Origin: Thalassotalea_H sp040779345
GTDB lineage: Bacteria; Pseudomonadota; Gammaproteobacteria; Enterobacterales; Alteromonadaceae
Direction: 5' to 3'
Assembly: GCA_040779345.1 (NCBI GenBank)
Contig: JBFONU010000011.1
Span: 1-64,000, forward strand
DNA: 64,000 bases
Below, one piece after another: positions 45,113 through 53,572 of this stretch. The notes below the pieces were generated by a model. It saw nothing but the letters and a program-made list of their open reading frames with translations, searched no databases and was not told the DNA's origin. Within the stretch, counting starts at the first letter, position 1, and every line of letters starts with the position of its first letter. The position numbers and the translations under genes are program-made.

Positions 45113-46174
45113 ATGAGCTTAAAAATTTCTAACATTGCACTACATTATTTATCGAAAAAAGAAGAAACGGGTGAGGTTATTCTTCGATTAGGGCCTGAAT
45201 CAATAGAAGTTACTAATAAAATAGAAAACTTCGTTGATGGATTGCATGGCATCTATAACAGTAAAGGAAGTAAAGCCTACGGCCACTTTTCTACAATTCC
45301 TGCTGAAGGCGAGAACGCTCGCTTTATCGATATAATGGAAAGTTATCTTTCAGACACTCAAGGTTTTCATGCTTTTAGTTGCCAAGCAGGAAACTTACTA
45401 AAAAATGAATTAGAAAAGTATGACTTAGCTGAAACTGGCTATTTAGTGGTTTGTCATTATGAGCATATGGGAGGAAGGTACATGCTTGCCGCTATTATCC
45501 CAATTTCTGAACATTATTCTGTTGATGGGGAATTAAATATTTCTGCAGATCAACATCTTGATACTTCCCGTTTACAACTAGCAGCACGTATTGATTTGTT
45601 TGATTACCAGCAAAATGCCAGTGGTAATAAGTATATATCTTTTATTAAAGGACGAGCGGGTCGGAAAATATCTGATTTCTTTTTAGACTTTTTAGGTTGT
45701 GAAGAAGGTCTTGATGCTAAAGAGCAAACACAAACGTTAGTGCAGGCAGTTGAAGATTATGTAGCGGTTAATCAATTTGATGCACAAGAAAAACAAAAGA
45801 CACGTAAAGAACTATTAAGTTATTGTAAAGAACAAAAAGAATCAGCCCAAGATGTGTCAATAAAAGAGTTAGGACATGTCATTAGCGAAGAGGGTAGCGA
45901 GCAAGATTTTTATAAATTTTGCCAAGATCAATCTTATCCAATTGAAGAATCTTTTCCGCACGATCAAGCCGTTGTGAATAAAATAACCAAATATTCAGGC
46001 TACGGAGCAGGCATAAGTTTAAGTTTTGAGCGAAGCCACTTTGGTCAAGACGTTGTGTATAATGCAGCTAATGAAAGCATTACTATCTATAAGGTTCCAC
46101 CGAATTTAAAAGAGCAATTATTAGGATTATTGCAAGCACAAGATAAACAAGAACAACAAAATGACGAGTTTTAA
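45113..46174 (+). CDS. yejK: Nucleoid-associated protein YejK/NdpA
   Basis: The 353-aa protein spans the NdpA family: ISNIALHYLSKKEETGEVILR at the N-terminus, CHYEHMGGRYMLAAIIP (about residues 118-134), and FIKGRAGRKISDFFLDFLGCEEG (about 180-202). It binds the nucleoid, and in E. coli it interacts with topoisomerase IV/gyrase. It is divergent from yejL, with about 77 bp between the start codons. The C-terminus ends in a Gln-rich tail. Confidence 0.93.
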   Translation: MSLKISNIALHYLSKKEETGEVILRLGPESIEVTNKIENFVDGLHGIYNSKGSKAYGHFSTIPAEGENARFIDIMESYLSDTQGFHAFSCQAGNLLKNELEKYDLAETGYLVVCHYEHMGGRYMLAAIIPISEHYSVDGELNISADQHLDTSRLQLAARIDLFDYQQNASGNKYISFIKGRAGRKISDFFLDFLGCEEGLDAKEQTQTLVQAVEDYVAVNQFDAQEKQKTRKELLSYCKEQKESAQDVSIKELGHVISEEGSEQDFYKFCQDQSYPIEESFPHDQAVVNKITKYSGYGAGISLSFERSHFGQDVVYNAANESITIYKVPPNLKEQLLGLLQAQDKQEQQNDEF

Positions 46175-46228
46175 TCTTGTCTTTTCGTTAACATAGTAAA
46201 GAAGCTTTAAGTAAAAATAGGTAAAAAA

Positions 46229-47257
46229 ATGACAACTTTAACAATTACTCGTCCTGATGATTGGCATGTTCACCTTAGAGATGGTGAATCATTAAAAACA
46301 ACAGTCGCCGACATCAGTCGTTATTTTGGCCGTGCTATCGTTATGCCAAACTTAGTTCCGCCTGTGACCAATGCTGAACTAGCTGCTCAATATCATCAAC
46401 GTATAATGTCAGAAAAACCAGCTGAGCATTTTCAACCACTCATGGTTTTGTACCTTACCGATAACACAACAGCAGATGATATTTTCCAAGCCAAAGAAAG
46501 TGGTATTGTATTCGCAGCAAAATTATATCCTGCAGGAGCTACGACTAATTCATCATCCGGTGTAACTAGCGTTGATAATCTTTCGAATGTTTTGGCGGCA
46601 ATGCAAGAAGTTGATATGCCATTGCTTATTCATGGAGAAGTGACCGACAATGATATTGATATTTTTGATCGTGAAGCAGTATTCATTGACACAATTCTTA
46701 AGCCACTTGTCGACCAATACCCAAATTTAAAAATTGTTTTAGAGCATATAACCACGAAAAATGCCGTCGATTTTGTACTACAAGCAGGTGAAAATGTTGC
46801 GGCTACAATCACTGTTCACCACCTATTATTTAATCGAAACCACATGTTAGTTGGCGGGATCCGACCGCATTATTTTTGTTTACCTATTTTGAAAAGAAAC
46901 ATCCATCAACAAGCTTTAATTAAAGCAGCGACAAGCGGGTCTGAAAAATTCTTCTTAGGGACTGATTCTGCGCCTCATCCCCAACATGCTAAAGAATCTG
47001 CTTGTGGATGTGCAGGCTCATATACTGCTCATGCAGCTATAGAACTATATGCTGAAGCTTTTGAAGCAGAAGGTGCTCTAGATAAATTAGAAGGCTTTGC
47101 AAGCTTACATGGCCCAAAATTTTATAATTTACCTGTTAATGAGGATAAAATAACCTTAGAAAAAAACAGTTGGCATGTGCCTGAAACATTAGCTTTTGGT
47201 AAAGATGTTGTTGTACCAATCCGCGCAAACGAAGCAATCAATTGGCAAGTGAAGTAG
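46229..47257 (+). CDS. pyrC: Dihydroorotase
   Basis: Zinc amidohydrolase of pyrimidine synthesis. The 342 aa are typical of class II PyrC (E. coli 348). Metal ligands are in HVHLRDG (about residues 13-19), the carboxylated lysine lies in AAKLYPAGATTNSSSGV (about 97), and further histidines are in PLLIHGEV and LEHITTK. The catalytic Asp is in LGTDSAPHP. GGTAAAAAA precedes the ATG. It lies 54 bp after yejK and 12 bp before a QueD-like gene. Confidence 0.96.
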   Translation: MTTLTITRPDDWHVHLRDGESLKTTVADISRYFGRAIVMPNLVPPVTNAELAAQYHQRIMSEKPAEHFQPLMVLYLTDNTTADDIFQAKESGIVFAAKLYPAGATTNSSSGVTSVDNLSNVLAAMQEVDMPLLIHGEVTDNDIDIFDREAVFIDTILKPLVDQYPNLKIVLEHITTKNAVDFVLQAGENVAATITVHHLLFNRNHMLVGGIRPHYFCLPILKRNIHQQALIKAATSGSEKFFLGTDSAPHPQHAKESACGCAGSYTAHAAIELYAEAFEAEGALDKLEGFASLHGPKFYNLPVNEDKITLEKNSWHVPETLAFGKDVVVPIRANEAINWQVK

Positions 47258-47269
47258 TAAGGAAATTTG

Positions 47270-48151
47270 ATGCAATTATTTGTAAACGATTTAACCGTTA
47301 TTGATTTTTCTTACTGCTGTGTTGAAAGAGGAATTGTTGGTGAAAGTTGGATAGTCGATGTTTTACTCGACGGAACATTAAACGAAATGAGTATGGTGTT
47401 AGATTTTGCCGTCGTCAAAAAGCAAATTAAAGCGATTATTGATGATGCGGTAGATCATAAACTGTTATTGCCGATAACTAATCAGATGATCGATTGTCAG
47501 CCGTCAAACTTTCATGAAGATCATGAGTTTGTAGATATATATTCATCCCGAGCTAACTATTTTCTTCAATCGCCAACATGTGCTTTTGCAAAAATTGATT
47601 CTGACGCCATTACTATAGACTCTGTCACCAAACATTTAACGTCAATTATTCTTAAACAATTACCAGAAAATGTTAAAGGATTAACATTAACCTTAAGACC
47701 CGAAAATATTGCTGGCGATTATTATCACTATACCCACGGTTTAAAATTACATGATGGTAACTGTCAACGAATCGCTCATGGTCATCGCTCTAAGATTAAC
47801 TTCTTTATTGATGGGCAAAGATCTCACGATCTGGAACACTTTTGGTGTCAGCGATGGGAAGATATTTATATCGCATCTGAAAGTGATAGGGTAGCAAAAG
47901 ATGCTATTGAATTATCCTTAAAGGCGAAAGAGAATTTAACAGAAACTCATCAATATTTTGCCTATCAAGCCCCCCAAGGTAGATTTGATATTGCCGTAGA
48001 TAAGAACGTTTTAGAGGTTGTTGATTGTGATTCAACGGTTGAGTTATTAGCTGATTATATTGCAAGGCAAATTACCCAAGGCAAGTTTTGGAAAAAAATA
48101 AAAGTCATTGCTTTTGAAGGAGTCGCAAAAGGAGCTATTGCCAGTGATTAA
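47270..48151 (+). CDS. 6-pyruvoyl-tetrahydropterin synthase/QueD-like protein, two-unit form
   Basis: 293 aa, about twice the length of QueD. Both halves look like the PTPS fold: the first has VDVLLDGTLNEMSMVLDFAVVKKQI, the second KLHDGNCQRIAHGHRSKINFF. A zinc-type HGH is seen only in the second half. It may be a 6-carboxytetrahydropterin synthase for queuosine, or a pterin enzyme of related type; the fused arrangement leaves this open. ATG 47270 follows AAGGAAA. It lies in line with pyrC and overlaps the M23 gene by 8 bp. Confidence 0.75.
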   Translation: MQLFVNDLTVIDFSYCCVERGIVGESWIVDVLLDGTLNEMSMVLDFAVVKKQIKAIIDDAVDHKLLLPITNQMIDCQPSNFHEDHEFVDIYSSRANYFLQSPTCAFAKIDSDAITIDSVTKHLTSIILKQLPENVKGLTLTLRPENIAGDYYHYTHGLKLHDGNCQRIAHGHRSKINFFIDGQRSHDLEHFWCQRWEDIYIASESDRVAKDAIELSLKAKENLTETHQYFAYQAPQGRFDIAVDKNVLEVVDCDSTVELLADYIARQITQGKFWKKIKVIAFEGVAKGAIASD

Positions 48152-48965
48152 ATCTATAATTATTTGTTTTTCTTTGGTATTTGCAATGCCAGTGTTAGCA
48201 AATAATGAAGAATTCACATTATCAGGAGCAATTGAGCAGGGTGGGTTTGTTTTAGGAAAAACTTCCCATGTAAATACGGTATTATTTGATAACAAGCCGT
48301 TAGCATTATCAACCACAGGTCATTTCGTATTAGGCTTTGGCCGTGATGATACAAACAAACACAGCTTAGTTATAAAGAAGCCAGATGGGACAACATTTGT
48401 TAAAAGTCTAACACCAAAAACTCGACAATATAAAATACAACGAGTTGAAGGTATTGCTAAAAAAATAATGAAACCCAACCCTAAGTCAGTCGCCCGTGCG
48501 AAAAAAGATAGTGCTCAGGTGAAGTTAGCTCGTACAACCTTGTCAAATTCACTAGCTTTTTCACAAGGTTTTATTGCGCCCATTAAAGGGACAATAACAG
48601 GGGTTTACGGCAGTCAACGTTACTATAATGGTGAGCCAAAAAGTCCACACTATGGCTTAGATTATGCGGGAAAAAAAGGAGATCCCGTTAAAGCACCGGC
48701 AGATGGAATAATTATATTATTTGAACCCGATATGTTTTATTCTGGTGGTACTATGATCATCGATCATGGTCATGGGATAACATCATCATTTCTTCACCTG
48801 AGTAATAGTTATGTGAATGTTGGTGATAAGGTATCTAAAGGACAAGTGGTTGCCGCTGTCGGTTCAAGTGGCCGTGCAACAGGCCCGCATTTAGATTGGC
48901 GAATTAACTGGTTTCAAATTAGATTAGATCCCATGTTAGTGTTGAACACACGCCCCATCAAATAA
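48144..48965 (+). CDS. Secreted M23-family metallopeptidase
   Basis: 273 aa with a signal peptide (about residues 1-18, MIKSIIICFSLVFAMPVLA) and a C-terminal LytM domain. The zinc ligands are His and Asp in SPHYGLDYAG, and the HxH-type HLDW occurs in ATGPHLDWRINW, with IDHGHGITSSFLHLS between. It should act on peptidoglycan cross-bridges in the periplasm. I start at GTG 48144 with GGAG nine bases upstream; the longer frame from 48108 lies wholly within the preceding gene. It overlaps the QueD-like gene by 8 bp. Confidence 0.87.
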   Translation: MIKSIIICFSLVFAMPVLANNEEFTLSGAIEQGGFVLGKTSHVNTVLFDNKPLALSTTGHFVLGFGRDDTNKHSLVIKKPDGTTFVKSLTPKTRQYKIQRVEGIAKKIMKPNPKSVARAKKDSAQVKLARTTLSNSLAFSQGFIAPIKGTITGVYGSQRYYNGEPKSPHYGLDYAGKKGDPVKAPADGIIILFEPDMFYSGGTMIIDHGHGITSSFLHLSNSYVNVGDKVSKGQVVAAVGSSGRATGPHLDWRINWFQIRLDPMLVLNTRPIK

Positions 48966-48984
48966 TCATATATAGAAGGAGTAA

Positions 48985-49770
48985 ATGAAATTGTTTTTAA
49001 AAAACATAATGGTACACAGTTTACTCCTTTTTTCTTTAACAATTTCAGCTCAGCAACAGCCCTTATCCGTTGGTTGGGAATTATGGTACCCATACCAATA
49101 TCATAACGATAAACAACAACTTGTAGGTCTAGATTTTGAAATCTTCAATGCCATTATTAAGGAAGCTAATTTTTCTGTAAATTATACCGAACTCCCATGG
49201 AAGCGACATTTACATTATATTAAGACAGGCGTAATGGATATTGCTATGGGCGCTTCAATGACAAAAGAAAGAAACACTTATGCCTATTTTTCATTGCCTT
49301 ATCGGAAAGAAACCGTAAAGCTTTATGTTAAAAAAGGTAATGCTGAAAAGATGAGATTATCAAATTTAGATGAGCTTGCTGGCAGCCCCTATATGCTTGG
49401 TGTTGAAGGGGGATATTATTATGGTGAAGACTTTAACCGATTAATTAAGCAAACAAAATTTCAAGCACAAATAAATGAAGTGATCGACATTGAAGAAAAT
49501 GTACAACTCTTATTAAAGGGGCATATTGATGGCTTTTTAGTTGATCCAGTGACGATGAAAGCATTTGTAAGTAAATACAAAATGCAGGGTGAATTTGAAC
49601 CTCATAGCATGTCTATTTATAGCGATGATATTTACATAATGTTCAGCAAAAAAATCACAAATAAACAAACAGTTAATAGTATTAATGACGCTATAAAAAA
49701 ATTAAAAGAGAATGGAAGAATTGAACAAATAATTTCAAATTGGACAGAGCTTCAGGCGTCAAATTTTTAA
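48985..49770 (+). CDS. Family 3 extracellular solute-binding protein
   Basis: 261 aa with a signal peptide (about residues 1-22) and a type II periplasmic-binding fold: LSVGWELWYPYQYHND, LDFEIFNAIIKEANF, and MDIAMGASMTKERNTYAYF. It resembles polar amino-acid receptors, but no permease or ATPase is adjacent. The gene follows the M23 peptidase after 19 bp with GAAGGAG before the ATG, so they may be co-transcribed. Several such orphan proteins in Alteromonadales are of unknown ligand. Confidence 0.82.
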   Translation: MKLFLKNIMVHSLLLFSLTISAQQQPLSVGWELWYPYQYHNDKQQLVGLDFEIFNAIIKEANFSVNYTELPWKRHLHYIKTGVMDIAMGASMTKERNTYAYFSLPYRKETVKLYVKKGNAEKMRLSNLDELAGSPYMLGVEGGYYYGEDFNRLIKQTKFQAQINEVIDIEENVQLLLKGHIDGFLVDPVTMKAFVSKYKMQGEFEPHSMSIYSDDIYIMFSKKITNKQTVNSINDAIKKLKENGRIEQIISNWTELQASNF

Positions 49771-49780
49771 ATAGAATCCC

Positions 49781-49817
49781 TAAAATATATTGTCATCAAG
49801 GCTGACAATATATTTTA
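49781..49817. terminator. Perfect 15-bp inverted repeat after the solute-binding gene
   Basis: TAAAATATATTGTCA and its exact complement enclose TCAAGGC. It is 11 bp after the stop, the usual place for a terminator, and its AT-rich arms would give a U-rich 3' side. No separate T-run follows the stem, so a terminator role is probable but not certain. Confidence 0.6.
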
Positions 49818-49915
49818 GGAACGACGAGCGAAAAATTACTTACTGTTAAAATCATAAATACTCGCCAACATCTGAATAGCTAAGCAAACGAGTAAATTAT
49901 AATACAAATAAGTTT

Positions 49916-49944
49916 ATTAAAGCCAATACCTTTTAGTATTGGAC
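49916..49944 (-). repeat. Left 29-bp inverted repeat flanking the tyrosine recombinase gene
   Basis: The minus-strand reading matches 51394-51422 on the plus strand at 25 of 29 positions. The repeat is itself a palindrome, CCAATAC-CTTTTA-GTATTGG: 7-bp arms and a 6-bp centre, as in core sites of tyrosine recombinases. Confidence 0.65.
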
Positions 49945-49999
49945 ATTGATTATGGCTAGCGTTATATTCCTGTAAAACAAACTCATTAAAAAAACTATA

Positions 50000-51241
50000 A
50001 TGTCACGTTTAAAACTAACGCCATTGTTTCCAACATATGTTGAATTAAAGGAATTTTCATTTGATGATTATCCTGACATAAATGACTTCCTAAAAAGTAC
50101 CGGGCATTCTTGGAGCCGAACTTTATGGCATTGGGGTAAATCATTTCTTGAGTATACTGGCAGAAATAAATCTATTCATACTTATGATCGCTTTAGAAGT
50201 GAAGTTGAAAGATTTATACTTTGGGCATTACTGATTAAAAAGTTACCCATTGATGACATGCGAAAGTCTGACATTTTAGAGTACGCAGATTTTTGTTGGA
50301 AACCACCAGTACAATGGATTGGCACCAGTAATCAAGAGCGCTTTAAACGTGAAAACAGCTTTTTTGTTGCTAACGATTTATGGCGACCATATAAAGTACA
50401 AGCTCCTAAAAGCCAAAAGAATAAAGACGTAGATAAAAAGAAATATCGGCCATCACAACAAACCCTAACATCTACATTTACAGGTGTGATCGTTTTTTAT
50501 AATTACCTGATGGGTGAAGAGTTTTGTTACGGAAATCCTGCGCAAATTGCTAAAAAAGACTGTAAATATTTTATTAACGATACCCAAGTAAAAGAAGTCA
50601 AAAGACTATCATCTGAGCAATGGCAATATTTACTCGATTCAGCGGTAGCTATGGCAAATAGTGACCCGATTTACGAAAGGAATTTATTTGTTATTGCGGC
50701 ATTAAAGACCTTGTTTTTAAGAATTTCTGAACTTTCAGAGCGAGAAAATTGGTCACCTGTTATGAAACATTTCTGGCAAGATGATGATGGAAATTGGTGG
50801 TTAACCATATTTGGTAAAGGTAGGAAATTAAGGGATACCACAGTGCCTCCAGGCTTCATTCCTTATTTAGAACGTTACAGGTTGTACCGCGGACTTTCTG
50901 GATTGCCATCAAATGGTGATAACAACGTACTCGTTGAAAAAATTCGTGGACAAGGTGGCATGGGGTCAAGACATCTCAGACGTTTAGTACAAGAAATTTT
51001 TAATAACGCTTATGACCGAATGAAGAAAAACGAAGGTGAAAACAAAGCAATTAAACTCAAGGAAGCGACTACACATTGGCTACGACACACTGGTGCTAGT
51101 ATGGAGATAGAAAGAGGAAGATCATTAAAAGACTTATCCGAAGATTTAGGTCATGCAAGTATGGCAACGACAGACACTGTTTATGTTCAATCAGAAAACA
51201 AGCTACGGGCTGAAAGTGGTAAAAAGCGTAAGGTTGATTAA
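50000..51241 (+). CDS. Tyrosine recombinase/site-specific integrase
   Basis: 413 aa. An N-terminal core-binding domain (about 20-175, with TLWHWGKSFLEYTGR and RSEVERFILWALL) precedes the catalytic domain. The active-site set is complete: Arg241 in LFLRISELS, a lysine near 274 in IFGKGRK, His359 and Arg362 in THWLRHTG, His385 in LGHASMATT, and nucleophile Tyr395 in DTVYVQ. It should cut and join DNA at a short palindromic core. It stands alone, flanked by two near-identical inverted 29-bp repeats, and opens the mosaic island. It is not an IntI: no integron-specific extra helix is evident. Confidence 0.88.
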   Translation: MSRLKLTPLFPTYVELKEFSFDDYPDINDFLKSTGHSWSRTLWHWGKSFLEYTGRNKSIHTYDRFRSEVERFILWALLIKKLPIDDMRKSDILEYADFCWKPPVQWIGTSNQERFKRENSFFVANDLWRPYKVQAPKSQKNKDVDKKKYRPSQQTLTSTFTGVIVFYNYLMGEEFCYGNPAQIAKKDCKYFINDTQVKEVKRLSSEQWQYLLDSAVAMANSDPIYERNLFVIAALKTLFLRISELSERENWSPVMKHFWQDDDGNWWLTIFGKGRKLRDTTVPPGFIPYLERYRLYRGLSGLPSNGDNNVLVEKIRGQGGMGSRHLRRLVQEIFNNAYDRMKKNEGENKAIKLKEATTHWLRHTGASMEIERGRSLKDLSEDLGHASMATTDTVYVQSENKLRAESGKKRKVD

Positions 51242-51393
51242 TTTATTAAAGTGATTTTGGTTTAGTTTTGCTTAAGATATGTTTTGCCTGTATAGATAAT
51301 TACTAATCAGTAATTACAAAGCTATTTTTGTAACTGCGGATCATAACGTTCTAACTGATCATATATATTAGCTATTATATACAGTTACACTAA

Positions 51394-51422
51394 GTCCAAT
51401 ACTAAAGAGTATCGGATTTAAT
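51394..51422 (+). repeat. Right 29-bp inverted repeat flanking the tyrosine recombinase gene
   Basis: GTCCAATACTAAAGAGTATC and the following GGATTTAAT match the complement of 49916-49944 at 25 of 29 positions. Its inner palindrome is CCAATAC-TAAAGA-GTATCGG, with one arm mismatch. Confidence 0.65.
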
Positions 51423-51612
51423 GGCATAGTGATCACTTACCTTATTTGTCCTACTATTAGTGTTAATAAACTCGAATTAATAATTAAATCGGTTCTAGTT
51501 GATATTGGGAATTATTTTGCTGAATTAATAATAATATTTAACATATTTATCAATAAGTTGCCTTTGACAACTTATCACCTAAATACAACAAATAAAGCCA
51601 ATTATTCGTAAC

Positions 51613-51666
51613 GCTACGTGCGTGAAATTTATTTTGGCGACTATTATCTCGTAGATTTCACGTAGC
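51613..51666. repeat. Stem-loop with interrupted complementary arms
   Basis: GCTACGTGCGTGAAAT on the left pairs with ATTTCACGTAGC on the right (12 bp, with an extra CGTG-like bulge in the left arm) around a loop of about 26 bases. There is no T-tract. It could be a worn terminator or a transposon-end remnant. Confidence 0.45.
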
Positions 51667-51728
51667 ATTCCATTTTGAATGTTCCCTATCCTAATATTTA
51701 ATGATTCAAAATTAAGCTTTGATACTTT

Positions 51729-52111
51729 GGGTATTCGACTATATATAGAGAAATATCTAATTAATGGTACTTAAGTATATGTTTTAAATATCTTTATAAA
51801 TTAATTTTCTTGATCACACATTCACAAATGGCTAGTTAAAAGCTAGGCTCAAAATCACTAAAGATCTTCTAGTTTTACTTCTATCTCTTTTTGATGATGT
51901 CTAGTTTTAACTACATCCCTAAGCCCATCATCCTCTGTAGATATAAGCCACAAGATGCGTCAGGTAATTCTTTATCATTATCAAACATAATAGGGTGTTT
52001 GACTAAATATTGATTAATTCGAGGTTTTGATAGCAGAAGCAATTGCTATAAAGTTGTTTTAAGTGTTTACCAATCAATTAATGTATTAGAAAGCAGAAAA
52101 GGGGGAATAAT
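51729..52111 (-). repeat. 383-bp direct repeat, copy 1
   Basis: Identical to 63620-64000 except for a TA dinucleotide near the left end, so the duplication is recent. It begins GGGTATTCGACTATATA at both places. The minus strand shows a decayed coding remnant (SKPRINQYLVKHPIMFDN and, after a frameshift, VVKTRHHQKEIEVKLEDL). The true right end is unknown because copy 2 runs off the window. Confidence 0.9.
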
Positions 52112-52342
52112 TTTATAATCAGAGAAGATTATATTTAGGTAATTTAAGAAATAGTAATAATTAGGTAAAACTGCATGTTTTATTAAGTGCGTTGTTATTA
52201 GTAAACAACCTATGTTTAATTATCAGCAAAATAAATAATTAGATAGTCCGTAATTCGATATTGTTTATTACTTAGAAATAAAATTCCTAGTTATTATTGA
52301 TATAATCGTTCGATTTTTACTTTTAAAGCCATTGCTAATAAC

Positions 52343-53266
52343 TTGACTTCAGAGTCTGTAACACGTCTAACTTTTGACTCTATTTTTGCTAGTGTACCTC
52401 TACTTATATTCCATCCGATTAAATTACATTTTGCAGCTTGTGAGGTTTTTAATATTCATCGCAGCAGTTATAAATATTGGGCAAAACAAGTTAAGCGTAT
52501 TAACCCTATAGAGGTCGAAGCCTTAGCGATTATTAAGAGTATTTATCTAGAAAGCAATGGCTCTGCTGGTGCTAGAACCATTGCTAGTATCGCCACAACG
52601 AGAGGTTTAGCGTTAAGTCGATATGTTGCTACTCGCTTAATGAGAGAGCAAGGCTTGGTGAGTTGTCAGCTTCCTAGTCATAAATACAAGAAGGCGACCC
52701 AAGAGCATGTAGCGATACCTAACACGCTTGAACGTCAGTTTTCGGTGACCAAGCCTAACCAAGTTTGGTGTGGTGATATCACGTTTGTTTGGACAGGGAA
52801 TCGTTGGGCCTATCTTGCTGTTGTTATGGATTTATTTGCTAGGAAACCTGTTGGTTGGGCAATGTCATACTCACCTGATACTAAGTTAGCAGCAAAAGCA
52901 CTAACTATGGCATTTGAATCCAGAGGCAGACCCAAAGGTGTAATGTTTCACTCAGATCAAGGTAGCACCTATACGAGCAGAAACTATCGTCAGCTATTGT
53001 GGCGATATCAGATTGAGCAAAGCATGAGTCGTCGTGGTAATTGTTGGGACAATAGCCCAATGAAGCGATTCTTTAGAAGTTTAAAAACAGAGTGGATACC
53101 AACAATTGGTTATCGCTATTTTGTTGAAGCAGAAAATGCAGTTATTAAATATATTATTGGATATTACAGCCAGGTTAGGCCACACAGTTACAATGGTGGA
53201 ATAACACCCAATGAGTCAGAGAAAAGATACTGGCTTGAATATAAATCAGTGGCCAAAATTAGTTGA
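52343..53266 (+). pseudogene. IS3-family transposase OrfB fragment with mutated catalytic Glu
   Basis: From about residue 28 this 307-codon frame is an IS3-type OrfB: HTH-like VFNIHRSSYKYW, HTH_21-like segment, then an rve integrase core. The DDE triad reads Asp145 (CGDITFVW), Asp205 (HSDQGSTY) and, 36 residues on, Lys241 in NSPMKRFFRSLKTEW where the family has Glu (PMERFF). One G-to-A change would explain it and should abolish catalysis. OrfA and the left terminal repeat are absent, and the first 27 codons look foreign to the family. It is a dead remnant. Confidence 0.88.
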
Positions 53267-53274
53267 CCACTACA
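52420..53274 (+). mobile_element. Partial IS3-family element
   Basis: The 3' part of an IS3-type element is present: orfB and a right end TGGCCAAAATTAGTTGACCA followed by CTACA, ending in CA as usual. The complementary left end (TGTAGTGGTCAACTAA) is not found upstream, and orfA is missing. The left limit given is where OrfB similarity begins. Confidence 0.7.
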
Positions 53275-53481
53275 GTTTGGGTTAACGGGCTTGATGATAA
53301 ATCCTCGGTAAACGAATGCCTTGCTCTTTATGATGATAAAGAACAGGCAATTGAGTCTCTGCAAACAAAAGGGCATGGCTTTATAAATCAAGGATATTCT
53401 ACAGGTAGAATATATGGAACGGTTTACCATGATCATGATGGTAGTTTAGAGCTTAAATTAGTTGAAGAATTTACAAAATAG
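53263..53481 (+). pseudogene. Hypothetical gene, 5' end replaced by IS
   Basis: The 72-codon frame begins within the IS3 right end, so its first residues (TTT from the terminal repeat) are not native. From VWVNGLDDKSSVNECL on, codon use looks genuine: ALYDDKEQAIESL, then GRIYGTVYHDHDGSLELK. I do not recognise the family. The most likely reading is the C-terminal remainder of a small gene cut by the IS insertion. No ribosome site lies upstream. Confidence 0.5.
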
Positions 53482-53572
53482 TTCACTACTCGAGAGCATA
53501 CTCTCTCTCTAGCCCTAATAAACAATGGGCTAACGAACAGTAAACGATTTTTTATCAACTATATACAGAAGA

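Larger units (their letters stand above)
51242..52342. other. Gene-free stretch between the recombinase and the IS3 fragment
   Basis: About 1.1 kb without a credible gene. It contains the right 29-bp repeat (51394-51422), a stem-loop (51613-51666) and the first copy of the 383-bp repeat (51729-52111). A 60-codon frame at 51429-51611 looks random. The stretch is richer in A+T than the core regions. Confidence 0.7.

Noticed and set aside
51429..51611. 60-codon open frame after the recombinase
   Set aside because: GTG start without a ribosome site, AT-driven composition rich in Ile/Asn/Leu, and no recognisable domain. It begins just after the right 29-bp repeat and looks random.
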